Source: Tsuneonella litorea (GTDB lineage: Bacteria; Pseudomonadota; Alphaproteobacteria; Sphingomonadales; Sphingomonadaceae). Taken from it: DNA of 64,000 nt. A program made the translations under genes and the position numbers. The stretch lies in the NCBI RefSeq assembly GCF_025154015.1, contig NZ_JAOAMV010000004.1:248001-312000 (forward strand). The letters are read 5' to 3'. A model generated the notes under the pieces. It made no database searches. It was not told the origin of the DNA and was given only the letters and a program-made list of their open reading frames with translations. Positions 31,682-40,688 of this stretch are shown here, in pieces. Within the stretch, counting starts at the first letter, position 1. Each line of letters begins with the position of its first letter.

Positions 31682-32843
31682 CCGGCGCCTTCGACCGCAA
31701 ACCGATCAGCGGGCGCAGAGGCGCTATCTCGCGGCCGACGAGATAGAACAGCCAGCATCCCGCCACCGTCGCGGCGAGCAGGACAAGCAGCTCGGCACCT
31801 GCCGGCAGGGCAAAGCGCAGCAGGTACCAGCCGAGGACGACGATGATCGTCTGGTGGATGATGTAGAAGGGAAAGACGGCCTCGGTCAGCATCGCGCGCC
31901 GCGGGTGGTCGTGGTTCCAGAAGCGGTCCGCCACCCCAATCAGCGCGACGATCGCGCACCACATCTGCACCGTCCGCGCCGCACCGAAGGCGGGGTAGGC
32001 CCAGGCCGGGGCCGGGGTATCTCCCGGCCAGGTGAACTCGACCCACACGACGAGGCCATAGGCGGCAATGGCGAGTGCCCCCGCCAGGCGCCACCACCGC
32101 TGCACCCCGCGCCACACCGCCGGCGCATCGCGCAGCAGGAAGCCGAACAGGAACAGCGGCAACTGGAGCGTGTGCGCGTATAGGTCGCCGACGACGTCGT
32201 GCGTGTCCTCGGGCGCCGGCCAGCCGAGCCAGAGCCGCACCACCAGCAGAGCGAGCGGCACCCAGAGCACGCGCCCGCCGCCGAGCAGGCTGTCGAATCC
32301 GCGCCGCCCGCGCTCCCGCACGCCGCGCGGCAGGAGCAGGATCAGGACAAGGCCGATCGTGTAGAGCCACAGGTAGGCGACGAACCACAGGTGGTTCCAC
32401 GTCGGCAGCTGGATCCCGTCGAGCTTGCCGAAGCGGAAGTAGTCGTGGAACCAGAACCACCCGAAGTCCGCCGCGTAGCCGTGCCTGAAGGTCAGCTCGA
32501 CCCACGGCTGCGGCGGGACGAACAGCGCCATCCCGGCGACCAGCGGAACCAGCAGCCGCGCGCTGCGGTTGCGGACGAACGCGCCGGGCGCCCGCGATTT
32601 CGCGAACAGCGCGGCCGAGGCATAGCCCGACACCACGAACAGCAGCGGAATGCGCCACGAATTGGTCGCCAGCATCGGCACGGTCGCCCACTGCAGCGGC
32701 TCGGCCGTCTTCACGTGCCACCCCCAGGGCACGAAGAACATCCCGATGTGATAGAGGATCAGCAGCGCGAAGGCGCCGATCCTGAGCCAGTCCATGCCGT
32801 AGTGGCGCCCGCCTGGCGGCGGCGCCGCGTCACTCGTCGGCAA
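31668..32843 (-). CDS. Acyltransferase-3 family membrane protein
   Basis: This is 391 residues with about ten membrane segments. The family start MDWLRIGAFALLILYHIGMF carries the conserved Arg and His of acyltransferase-3 enzymes (OpgC/OafA type), which transfer acyl groups to periplasmic glucans or surface sugars. RIPLLFVVSGYASA and LWFVAYLWLY are further family marks. The stop overlaps the beta-lactamase stop by 14 bases on the opposite strand, and the start overlaps the peptidase gene upstream by 14. The substrate is unknown. Confidence 0.85.
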   Translation of the reverse strand: MPTSDAAPPPGGRHYGMDWLRIGAFALLILYHIGMFFVPWGWHVKTAEPLQWATVPMLATNSWRIPLLFVVSGYASAALFAKSRAPGAFVRNRSARLLVPLVAGMALFVPPQPWVELTFRHGYAADFGWFWFHDYFRFGKLDGIQLPTWNHLWFVAYLWLYTIGLVLILLLPRGVRERGRRGFDSLLGGGRVLWVPLALLVVRLWLGWPAPEDTHDVVGDLYAHTLQLPLFLFGFLLRDAPAVWRGVQRWWRLAGALAIAAYGLVVWVEFTWPGDTPAPAWAYPAFGAARTVQMWCAIVALIGVADRFWNHDHPRRAMLTEAVFPFYIIHQTIIVVLGWYLLRFALPAGAELLVLLAATVAGCWLFYLVGREIAPLRPLIGLRSKAPVRRA

Positions 32844-33873
32844 AGATGGCGACCTCGTTCAGGCCCTCGGCGGTGGCCCGGCCGCGATACATGCCCGGCG
32901 TGTTCATCGAGAACACCGGCTTGCCCGTCGGGCTCACCACGATCACCCCGCCGTCCCCGCCCAGCTCGCCCACTTCGGCCATCACGCCGTCGACGATACG
33001 CTGGAGGACCTCGGTGGTCAGCGGCACCTCCTCGGTCTCGCCGTTCAGCGTCAGCTTGCGCGCGGCCTTGACCCGCTCGCAGATCGCGTGCGCGACCGCC
33101 GCACGGATGAAGTATTCGCCCGACCCGGTGGCGCTCACCGCGCACGCGGCGTCGTCGGCATAGGTGCCCGCGCCGATCACCGGGCTGTCGCCGATGCGGC
33201 CCCACCGCTTGCCGGTCATCCCGCCGGTCGAGGTTCCGGCCGCAAGGTGGCCCGCCGCGTCGCGCGCGACCGCGCCCACGGTGCCGTACTTGAACTCGAC
33301 ATCCAGCGCCGAAAGGTTCTGCGCCTTGAGCGTCTCGAGCTGCCGCCTGCGTTCATCGGTTGCGAACCAGTCCGGCGAGACGATCTCGAGATCGTGGTCG
33401 CGCGCGAATTCCTCCGCCCCCTTGCCCGACAGCATGACGTGGCGCCCGTCTTCCATCACCGCGCGGGCGAGGAGGATCGGGTGGCGCACGACGTGGACCC
33501 CCGCGACCGCGCCCGCCGCCCGGCCGTTGCCGTCCATGATCGAGGCGTCGAGCTCGTTGATCCCGTCCCAGGTGAACACCGCCCCGCGCCCGGCGTTGAA
33601 GCGGGGATCGTCCTCGAGCAGGGTGATCGCGGCGGTCACCGCGTCGAGCGCGGCGCCGCCGTCCTTCAGCACCTTGCTGCCGGCGTCGAGCGCGCGCTGG
33701 AGCGCGGCCTTGTAGTCGGCCTGCTGCTCGGGCGTCATCCGGGCGCGCTCGAGCACGCCGGCGCCGCCGTGGATGGCGAAGCTCCAGCCCGGCTCTCCGG
33801 GAGGCTCGTGCGCACTGGAAGGAGTGGTGAACGTCAAGGCGAGACCCAGCAGGGCGAGAAGTTGCAGCCGCAT
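32830..33873 (-). CDS. Isoaspartyl peptidase / L-asparaginase (Ntn-hydrolase), exported
   Basis: This 347-residue enzyme has a signal peptide (MRLQLLALLGLALTFTTPSS). It belongs to the family that self-cleaves to expose an N-terminal threonine: the Gly-Thr198-Val-Gly site in EFKYGTVGAVARD and the substrate-binding RWGRIGDSPVIGAGTYADD are clear. It removes beta-aspartyl residues from peptides or deamidates asparagine, here in the periplasm. It overlaps the downstream acyltransferase start by 14 bases, so the two share a transcript. Confidence 0.92.
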   Translation of the reverse strand: MRLQLLALLGLALTFTTPSSAHEPPGEPGWSFAIHGGAGVLERARMTPEQQADYKAALQRALDAGSKVLKDGGAALDAVTAAITLLEDDPRFNAGRGAVFTWDGINELDASIMDGNGRAAGAVAGVHVVRHPILLARAVMEDGRHVMLSGKGAEEFARDHDLEIVSPDWFATDERRRQLETLKAQNLSALDVEFKYGTVGAVARDAAGHLAAGTSTGGMTGKRWGRIGDSPVIGAGTYADDAACAVSATGSGEYFIRAAVAHAICERVKAARKLTLNGETEEVPLTTEVLQRIVDGVMAEVGELGGDGGVIVVSPTGKPVFSMNTPGMYRGRATAEGLNEVAIFADE

Positions 33874-33891
33874 TTCAGCCCGATAGGACGA

Positions 33892-34431
33892 TCAGAACGC
33901 GAAGTCGACGGTTGCGCCGCCGCCGGTGCTGTCGACCCACGGGACCAGCGCCACCCGCTTCTCGGCGAGCGGGTGGGTGAGCAGCAATCCGGAAGCCGTG
34001 CCGATGCCCGCACCGGCGACCACGTCGTACCAGTGATGCTTGTGCGCCTCGACCCGGGCGAGCCCGACGAAGCTCGCCAGCGCGAAGGCGGGAATGCCGT
34101 CGCCCGGCCCGCGCCGCTCGTAGATGCTCGCCGCGGCCGCGAACGAGGCGGCGGTGTGCCCGGAAGGAAAGCTGCGGTTGTCGCTGCCGTCGGGCCGGGT
34201 TTCGGGGAATGCCTCCTTGAGGCCGGTCGATACGGCATAGGCCGCGCCCACCGACAGCCCCGACTGCAGCGCCCCCCGGGCATCGCCGGTGGCCGCCGGC
34301 ACCCCCACCGCCCACGCGCCGAGCGCGACCGCGCCGATCGTGCTGGCGGTATCCCAGTCCTTGTCCGAGGCGGCAGCGGGAGCGGAAAGGGCCAGGGCTG
34401 CCGCGGCGGCTGCCAGTCGAAGGGTGCGCAT
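33892..34431 (-). CDS. PAP2-family phosphatase, exported
   Basis: From ATG at 34431 this is 179 residues with a signal peptide ending near APAAAS. The three PAP2 motifs are present: KEAFPETRP, FPSGHTA and ARVEAHKHHWYDVV. The last reads A-R where S-R is usual, but the catalytic Arg, His and Asp remain. Members dephosphorylate lipid or isoprenoid pyrophosphates at the membrane outer face. It lies 18 bases before the asparaginase gene on the same strand. Confidence 0.85.
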   Translation of the reverse strand: MRTLRLAAAAAALALSAPAAASDKDWDTASTIGAVALGAWAVGVPAATGDARGALQSGLSVGAAYAVSTGLKEAFPETRPDGSDNRSFPSGHTAASFAAAASIYERRGPGDGIPAFALASFVGLARVEAHKHHWYDVVAGAGIGTASGLLLTHPLAEKRVALVPWVDSTGGGATVDFAF

Positions 34432-34567
34432 GAACCGCAGTCTATCACGGATCACCGCGACCGGCAGCGGGAATGTGCACGAGAGGGTTATCCACCGCCC
34501 GGATTTCGCGATTTACCCTACGACATGATAGGCTTGCGCCCTCTGCACTGAAGGGGAGATCGGTGTG

Positions 34568-35761
34568 ATGCAAATCGGGAATTATCGCTTCGACGAAGAG
34601 CTTGCGATGGAGATCGGCGAAAAGCTGCTTTGGGCGCTGCTGATACTCGTCGTCACCTGGGCGCTGGCGAAAGCGGCCAAATGGGCCTTCGCCAAGCTGG
34701 TCGACAACGTCTCGTTCTTTCGCCGGGGGACCGGCACCGGGGCGAGCCTTGGCGAATCGCTCGGGCGGATCGTCGCGCTGCTGATCTGGCTGTTCGGCCT
34801 GCTCGCGATCCTGCAGGTGTTCCAGCTCGGCGGGGTGATGAGCCCGGTCCAGACCCTGCTCAACAACGTGATGGAATTCATCCCGAACCTGATCGGGGCG
34901 GGCCTGATATTCTTCATCGGCCTGATGGTCGCCAAGATCGTCCGCGACCTCGTGGTCACCTCGCTCCAGACGGTCGACTTCGACAAGTGGGCCAATCGCG
35001 GCGGGGTCGACACGATGACCGGCAACACCGCGATCAGCACCACGATCGGGACGATCGTCTATGCGCTGATCGTCATCCTGGTATCGATCTTCGCGCTCGA
35101 CGTGCTGCAGCTCGAAAGCGTTTCGCAGCCGGCCAGCGACATGCTGCGGCTGATCTTCGACGCGATCCCGCGGATCATCGGCGCCGCGCTGCTGCTCGGT
35201 GTGGGCTACCTGATCAGCAAGTTCGTGGTGCAGCTGCTCAAGGAAGTGCTGGGCGGCCTGGGTGTCGACCGGGCGATCGGCGCGACCGAGCTGCTGCCCG
35301 ACGGGACCACCGCCACCGACGTCATCGCCCGCGTGGCGCAGATCGCGATCGTGCTGTTCTTCGCGATCGCCGCGACCCGGCTGCTCGGCTTCCCGGAACT
35401 GACCGCGATCCTCGACGAAGTGCTCGAACTCGCCGGACGAGTGGTGTTCGGCGCGGTCGTCATCGCGGTGGGCTTCCTGATCGCGCGGCTGCTGGTGCGG
35501 ATGATCTCGGGCGCCGGAGAGGAAAGCCTGGCCGGAACGATCGTGAAGTGGGCGACGATCCTGGTGTTCACCTTCATGGGCCTCAGCTTCATGCAGGTCG
35601 GCGACGAGATCGTGCGGATCTTCTTCAGCGCGCTGGTCGTCGGCGGCGCGGTCGCGGCGGCGCTCGCCTTCGGGCTCGGCGGGCGCGACTGGGCCGGCCG
35701 CAAGCTGGAGGAATGGGACGCGCGCGCCCGCGGCGGCACCGACGGCCCGCCGACGATCTGA
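34568..35761 (+). CDS. Mechanosensitive-channel-related membrane protein (conserved TM-helix repeats)
   Basis: ATG at 34568 with GGGGAGA upstream gives 397 residues with repeated amphipathic membrane helices. The segments FIPNLIGAGLIFFIGLMVAK, AIPRIIGAALLLGVGYLISK and LELAGRVVFGAVVIAVGFLI are three copies of the conserved TM-helix repeat found in MscS-related proteins. The beta domain of true MscS is not evident. It probably responds to membrane tension or has a structural role. It is monocistronic. Confidence 0.8.
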   Translation: MQIGNYRFDEELAMEIGEKLLWALLILVVTWALAKAAKWAFAKLVDNVSFFRRGTGTGASLGESLGRIVALLIWLFGLLAILQVFQLGGVMSPVQTLLNNVMEFIPNLIGAGLIFFIGLMVAKIVRDLVVTSLQTVDFDKWANRGGVDTMTGNTAISTTIGTIVYALIVILVSIFALDVLQLESVSQPASDMLRLIFDAIPRIIGAALLLGVGYLISKFVVQLLKEVLGGLGVDRAIGATELLPDGTTATDVIARVAQIAIVLFFAIAATRLLGFPELTAILDEVLELAGRVVFGAVVIAVGFLIARLLVRMISGAGEESLAGTIVKWATILVFTFMGLSFMQVGDEIVRIFFSALVVGGAVAAALAFGLGGRDWAGRKLEEWDARARGGTDGPPTI

Positions 35762-35801
35762 CTTCAACCGGAAACCGAAACAGCCTACGGGGCGCAGGGT
35801 G

Positions 35802-36320
35802 ATGATCCTGCGCCCCGCTTCCATCTCCGATGTCGATGCCCTCGTCGCGATGAGCCGGCGGAGCTTCACCGACGCGTTCGGGCACCTTTATGCGCCGTCC
35901 GACCTCGCCGCGTTCCTCGACGACTGGCGCTCGCCGAGGCGGATGGCCGAGATCGTCGAGCGGTCCGACGCCGCGCTGACGCTGGCGGAGGATGGGGGCG
36001 AACTGCTCGGTTATTGCGCGATGTTCTTCGGGGCGGGTTTCGACGAGCGGCCCGAGCCGCGGCCTGCGCGCCCGGCGCTGCTGAGCCAGCTCTACTGCAC
36101 CAGCGCGGCTACCGGTCGCGGCGTCGGCACGGCGCTGATGGACGATGCCCTCGCCCAGGCGCACGCGCGCGGCTGCGACGCGGTCCAGCTATCGGTCTAT
36201 GCGGAGAATTTCGGCGCCCAGCGGTTCTATGCCCGCTACGGGTTCGCAAAGGTGGCCGACATCGATTTCTGGGTAGGCACGCACCGCGACGACGAGTTCC
36301 TCTACGAGCTGGCGCTCTAG
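35802..36320 (+). CDS. GNAT acetyltransferase
   Basis: This 172-residue GNAT protein has LLSQLYCTSAATGRGVGTAL, with the acetyl-CoA loop, then VYAENFGAQRFYARYGFAKV near the C terminus. It begins MILRPASISDVDALV. The substrate is unknown. ATG at 35802 follows GCAGGG; a GTG three bases earlier is an alternative. The stop overlaps the opposite-strand gene at 36317 by four bases. Confidence 0.85.
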   Translation: MILRPASISDVDALVAMSRRSFTDAFGHLYAPSDLAAFLDDWRSPRRMAEIVERSDAALTLAEDGGELLGYCAMFFGAGFDERPEPRPARPALLSQLYCTSAATGRGVGTALMDDALAQAHARGCDAVQLSVYAENFGAQRFYARYGFAKVADIDFWVGTHRDDEFLYELAL

Positions 36321-37075
36321 GCCACCGCGGACACGGGTGCGGCGCGCCGCGGGCGCCGCCAGGCCAGCCGCTCCGCGTGGAAGAAGGCCACGACCATCAG
36401 GAAGGTGAAGTTGAGGAAGGCGAATTCGCCGCCATCCTCGATCCAGGCTTCGAACTGGGTCTGCGCCACCGTATGCGGCCCCCAGGTGACCATCATGTCG
36501 ACCAGCACCCCGAAGATCGCCGCGCAGCCGATCCCGGCGGCGATGAACAGGCTGCGCACCGCCGCGCGGGGTTGCGCGCCGAGCAGCGCGCTGGCGAGGC
36601 CGAGAAGCCAGAATCCGCCCACCCCCGCGAAGAACATCATCTCGCCCACGTCGTTGGCGTGGACCGGCGAACCGGCCGGAAGCGGGATCGCCGGGGCGAT
36701 CCAGTGGCCGAACTGCTCGTGGAACTCGAACGCGTTGTCGAGCGTGAGCCAGACCATCATGATCGCGTTGGCCAGGTAGGCCATGGGGCCAAGGCGCCGC
36801 CACATGACGAACAGCATGACCGCGCAGGCGGTGGTGAGCGAATACTCCAGATATTCGCCGAAACCGTGGTCCTGCGAGATGAACAGTTGCACCGGCAGCG
36901 CCGCCCCGGTCGCCTCGCCATAGTGCGCCGCCGCGTCCATGCCGACGATCACCCCGGCGTAGGGCCAGATCCACAACATCGCGCGGCGCACGGCCACGCT
37001 GGCCAGCATCTCGCCCGCCTGGCTGCGGGCTTCGGAGACGAGCGAGGCGATCCAGTCGATGATGGTGCTGCGCAT
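36317..37075 (-). CDS. Hypothetical multi-pass membrane protein
   Basis: This is 252 residues with about six hydrophobic segments, beginning after a basic N-terminal helix (SQAGEMLASVAVRRAMLWIW). Charged or aromatic residues within the membrane parts (FISQDHGFGEYLEYSLTTA and DNAFEFHEQFGHW) suggest bound metal or pigment, but no known family fits. It converges on the GNAT gene with a four-base overlap. The first 140 bases upstream hold no gene. Confidence 0.65.
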   Translation of the reverse strand: MRSTIIDWIASLVSEARSQAGEMLASVAVRRAMLWIWPYAGVIVGMDAAAHYGEATGAALPVQLFISQDHGFGEYLEYSLTTACAVMLFVMWRRLGPMAYLANAIMMVWLTLDNAFEFHEQFGHWIAPAIPLPAGSPVHANDVGEMMFFAGVGGFWLLGLASALLGAQPRAAVRSLFIAAGIGCAAIFGVLVDMMVTWGPHTVAQTQFEAWIEDGGEFAFLNFTFLMVVAFFHAERLAWRRPRRAAPVSAVA

Positions 37076-37218
37076 GGGACGATGGCCTTCTTGCGGCGTT
37101 CGGGGTTCCGGGCGGACATACCCGTTCGCAGGGCTCGTGTCGGTTAAGCCGAATGGTGAATGGCCAGCGAAGTTGCCTTCGGTCCCCGCGCGGGACAGGC
37201 GGCGGGCGCCGGGTTAAT

Positions 37219-38244
37219 TCAGATCCACTTCCACCTGCGGAACAGCATCATCTGCACTGCAAAGATCGCCACGCAGATGCCGACGACGATCCAGAACGCG
37301 TCCCCGTCGTCCACCCCGGGCATTCCGCCGACGTTGATTCCCAGCAGCCCGGTGATGAACCCCAGCGGCAGGAAGATCGCCGCGACCAGGGTGAGGACGT
37401 AGTTGGTCCGTTCGGACCGCGCGAGCGCGCGGGTGCGCAGCTCGTCCATCAGCACGACCGCGCTTTCCTTGCTCACGTCGATGTCGTCGAGAAAGCGCCT
37501 CAAGAGCGCGATCGTCTCGCCGATCTCGCGCCGGTCGTGGGGTTCGAACCAGGCGGGGGCGTCGCGACTGATCGCTTCGAGCGCGACGTGCTGGGGCCCC
37601 ATGTGCCGCTGCAGCGCGAGGCAGTTGCGCCGGATGGTGGTGATCTTGGCCAGGATCGCCTCGTTGTCGTCCTCGGCGAAGTCGAGGTCCTCGAGCCGGT
37701 CGATCTCGTCGTTCATGTCGACGATCGCGGCGTTCATGCGGTGGACGAGGCGTTCGGTGAGCTGGGTGACCAGCGCCCCGGCATCCACCGGTCCCTTGCC
37801 CGCGTCGATGTCGGCCAGCGTCTCGCGCGGGGTCTGCAGGGGCAGGCGGCGCAGCGTGATCAGCCGGTGCCCGTCGCTCCACAGCTGCATCGAGACCATG
37901 TCTTCCGGTTCGGCGCCGGGATTGAAATTGATCCCGCGCAGGGTCGCCACGAGGGTATCCCCGTCCCGGAACGCCCGCGGGCGCGTTGCATCGCCGGTAA
38001 GGAGTTCGGCGGTCGGCTCGGGAATCCCGACTTCGCTCTCGAGCCATTCCTGGACGCCCGGCGCCCGCCGGTCGAGATGAAGCCAGAGCACTTCGCCGGG
38101 GAGCGACGGTTCCCACCCCTGCGCATGTTGCCAGCTGACCGCGTGGCCTCCTCCCTGCCCGTCGAGCACCCGGCCAAACAGCAGCGGCCCGTCTTCGGGA
38201 AAGGTGTCGGTGGGATCGCGCGGCGCCGCCATGCCCGCGTTCAT
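37219..38244 (-). CDS. CorA/ZntB-family divalent cation transporter
   Basis: This is about 341 residues from ATG 38244 (ATG 38232 is equally possible). A long soluble N-terminal domain, a charged coiled-coil stalk ([16 protein letters not shown]) and two C-terminal membrane helices around [11 protein letters not shown] fit the CorA superfamily. The loop reads Gly-Ile-Asn as in ZntB rather than Gly-Met-Asn as in CorA, so zinc efflux or uptake is likelier than magnesium. It is encoded divergently from ispG and may share its control region. Confidence 0.88.
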   Translation of the reverse strand: MNAGMAAPRDPTDTFPEDGPLLFGRVLDGQGGGHAVSWQHAQGWEPSLPGEVLWLHLDRRAPGVQEWLESEVGIPEPTAELLTGDATRPRAFRDGDTLVATLRGINFNPGAEPEDMVSMQLWSDGHRLITLRRLPLQTPRETLADIDAGKGPVDAGALVTQLTERLVHRMNAAIVDMNDEIDRLEDLDFAEDDNEAILAKITTIRRNCLALQRHMGPQHVALEAISRDAPAWFEPHDRREIGETIALLRRFLDDIDVSKESAVVLMDELRTRALARSERTNYVLTLVAAIFLPLGFITGLLGINVGGMPGVDDGDAFWIVVGICVAIFAVQMMLFRRWKWI

Positions 38245-38303
38245 GCCGCATCGCGCAGCCGATGTCATTGCCCCGTCTTGCCCGCGCGCCTATATCGCGC
38301 CCC

Positions 38304-39449
38304 ATGTCTTCGATACGCCCCTGGCGCGACATCGCGCGCCGCCGGTCCCGCCAGATCATGGTCGGCAAGGTCCCCGTCGGCGGCGACGCGCCGATCAGCG
38401 TGCAGACCATGACCAACACCCCGACCGAGGACGTCGGCGCGACGATCGACCAGATTCGCCGCTGCGAGGACGCCGGCGTCGACATCATCCGGGTTTCGTG
38501 TCCCACGCCCGAAAGCACCGCGCGTTTCGACGAGATCACCCGCGCCGCGAACGTTCCGGTCGTCGCCGACATCCACTTCCACTACAAGCGCGCGCTCGAG
38601 GCGGCCGACAAGGGCGCGGCGTGCCTGCGGATCAACCCGGGCAACATCGGCTCTTCCGAGCGAGTGGCCGAGGTCGTCCGCGCCGCGAAGGCCAACGGCT
38701 GCGCGATCCGCATCGGGGTCAACGCCGGCAGCCTCGAGAAGGACCTGCTGGAGAAATACGGCGAACCCTGCCCCGAGGCGCTGGTCGAAAGCGCGCTCGA
38801 CCACATCAAGCTGCTGCAGGACCACGATTTCCACGAGTTCAAGGTCGCGGTAAAGGCGAGCGACGTGTTCCTCGCGGTCGCCGCCTACATGGGCCTGGCC
38901 GAAGCGGTCGACTGCCCGCTGCATCTCGGCATCACCGAGGCCGGCGGCCTGATCGGCGGGACGGTCAAGTCGAGCATCGGCATCGGCAACCTGCTGTGGG
39001 CCGGGATCGGCGACACGATCCGCGTCTCGCTCAGCGCCGAGCCGGAGCAGGAAGTGAAGGTCGGGTTCGAGATACTGAAGGCGCTCGGCTTGCGCACGCG
39101 CGGCGTGCGCATCGTCTCGTGCCCCTCGTGCAGCCGCCAGGGCTTCGACGTGATCCGGACGGTCGAGGCGCTCGAAAAGCGGCTCGAGCACATCAAGACC
39201 CCGATGAGCCTCTCGGTGCTCGGGTGCGTGGTCAACGGCCCGGGCGAAGCGCGCGAAACCGACATCGGCCTCACCGGCGGCGGCGCCGGCAAGCACATGG
39301 TGTACCTGTCGGGCGTGACCGACCACCACGTCCAGTCCGAGGCGATGATCGACCATATCGTCGAACTGGTCGAGGCAAAGGCGGCCGAGATCGAGGCGGG
39401 CATGAGCGACGCGGGCCAGGCCGACGAGGTGGTCGAGGCGGCGGAGTAA
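38304..39449 (+). CDS. ispG: 4-hydroxy-3-methylbut-2-enyl-diphosphate synthase
   Basis: This 381-residue iron-sulfur enzyme of the non-mevalonate isoprenoid pathway converts MEcPP to [25 protein letters not shown] at the start, INPGNIGS in the barrel, and the cluster ligands in SCPSCSRQG and [10 protein letters not shown] are diagnostic. Length is normal. A coupled thioredoxin-like gene follows directly at its stop, which may relate to redox care of the cluster. ATG at 38304 is the first well-placed start. Confidence 0.95.
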   Translation: MSSIRPWRDIARRRSRQIMVGKVPVGGDAPISVQTMTNTPTEDVGATIDQIRRCEDAGVDIIRVSCPTPESTARFDEITRAANVPVVADIHFHYKRALEAADKGAACLRINPGNIGSSERVAEVVRAAKANGCAIRIGVNAGSLEKDLLEKYGEPCPEALVESALDHIKLLQDHDFHEFKVAVKASDVFLAVAAYMGLAEAVDCPLHLGITEAGGLIGGTVKSSIGIGNLLWAGIGDTIRVSLSAEPEQEVKVGFEILKALGLRTRGVRIVSCPSCSRQGFDVIRTVEALEKRLEHIKTPMSLSVLGCVVNGPGEARETDIGLTGGGAGKHMVYLSGVTDHHVQSEAMIDHIVELVEAKAAEIEAGMSDAGQADEVVEAAE

Positions 39450-39971
39450 GTGCGCTTCGCCCCGATCCTGCTTCTCCTGGCGACACCGCTTGCATCCTGC
39501 GTCGCGACGCCTTCGGCGCGGCCCGAGGCCGCGCTGTTCGACCCTGCCGCCGACGCGCAGGCCGCATACGCCGCGGCGCGTGCGCGCTCGGTCGAATCGG
39601 GCCGGCCGCTGCTGGCGGTGCTGGGGGCGAACTGGTGTCATGACAGCCGAGCGCTAGCCGGCTGGCTCGAGACGCCGCGATTCCGGCAACTGGTCGCCGC
39701 CGATTTCGAACTCGTGTTCGTCGACGTCGACCACCCGCAGGCCGGCGAAGGGCGCAACCTGGAGATTCCGCGGCAGTTCGGCATCGACGGGCTCCAGTCG
39801 ACGCCCGCGCTGCTCGTGATCGCCCCCGACGGCACGCTGCTCAACCGCGCAAGCGCGACCGGATGGGGCAACGCCGCCAGCCGCAGCGGGGACGCGATCT
39901 ACGCCGAAATCGCCCGGTACGCGCGCGTTCACGAGCGGGATAGGACCGGCGTGATAGAAAACACCCCATGA
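39450..39971 (+). CDS. Thioredoxin-like lipoprotein
   Basis: A GTG immediately after the ispG stop gives 173 residues. The signal sequence ends in a lipobox (LASC, Cys near residue 17). The thioredoxin-like core has ANWCHDS, a CxxS rather than CxxC active site, VFVDVDHPQ, and the cis-proline segment GLQSTPALLVIAPDGT. With one active-site Cys it would act as a mono-thiol reductase or binding protein in the periplasm. It overlaps the transpeptidase gene by four bases. Confidence 0.75.
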   Translation: MRFAPILLLLATPLASCVATPSARPEAALFDPAADAQAAYAAARARSVESGRPLLAVLGANWCHDSRALAGWLETPRFRQLVAADFELVFVDVDHPQAGEGRNLEIPRQFGIDGLQSTPALLVIAPDGTLLNRASATGWGNAASRSGDAIYAEIARYARVHERDRTGVIENTP

Positions 39972-40681
39972 AACGGCGCGACCTCCTTGCCGGAACGCTC
40001 GCCGCCGGCGCGACGCTGGCGGCCCCCGCCGCGCGCGCGCAGGTTCCCGCGATGCCGACCGCGCTGACCGTGCGCGACCGCCGGCTGTTCGCCATCGCCC
40101 AGGAACAGTTGCTGCAGCACGGCAGCGGCCTGTGGCGGCGCGACGTGGTCGGAATCGCCGACTACGGCCTCCATTCGAGCGAACCGCGGCTGCATATGGT
40201 CGATTTCGACCGTGGCACGGTCGACAGTTTCCGCGTGGCGCACGGCATGGGGTCGGACCCGGAACACGACGGCTGGCTCAACTGGTTCTCCAACGTCCCC
40301 GAATCGCTCTGCTCGAGCAATGGCGCCTACATGACCTTCGGCTGGTACACCGGCCGCTACGGGACCTCGATCCGGCTGGAGGGGCTGGAACACAGCAACT
40401 CCAACGCGCTCGACCGCGCGATCGTGATGCACCGGGCAAGCTACTGCGAGCCCGCGCATATTACCCGGTGGGGCAAGCTGGGCCGCTCGAACGGCTGCTT
40501 CGCGATGAGCGACGCCGATTTCAAGATCGCGCTGCTGCGGCTGGCGGGCGGACGCCTGCTCTATGCCGACAAGCTCGGGATCGGCGCGGACGGCGGGACC
40601 GTCGGCGAACCGCCGAAGGACCTCAAGCTGCTCGTGCCCGAGGGTGCCCCGCAACCGCCGCGCGATCCCGGGGTGTACTGA
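39968..40681 (+). CDS. Murein L,D-transpeptidase catalytic-domain protein (YkuD-like)
   Basis: This is 237 residues with a twin-arginine-type signal (MKRRDLLAGTLAAGATLAAP). The catalytic segment reads LGRSNGCFAMSD, with the nucleophilic Cys in SNGC, preceded by IVMHRASYC with the expected His. This matches the murein L,D-transpeptidase catalytic-domain family of exported proteins. It overlaps the thioredoxin-like gene and converges on a second, larger transpeptidase gene seven bases away. The role is peptidoglycan cross-linking or editing. Confidence 0.8.
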   Translation: MKRRDLLAGTLAAGATLAAPAARAQVPAMPTALTVRDRRLFAIAQEQLLQHGSGLWRRDVVGIADYGLHSSEPRLHMVDFDRGTVDSFRVAHGMGSDPEHDGWLNWFSNVPESLCSSNGAYMTFGWYTGRYGTSIRLEGLEHSNSNALDRAIVMHRASYCEPAHITRWGKLGRSNGCFAMSDADFKIALLRLAGGRLLYADKLGIGADGGTVGEPPKDLKLLVPEGAPQPPRDPGVY

Positions 40682-40688
40682 CCCCGAC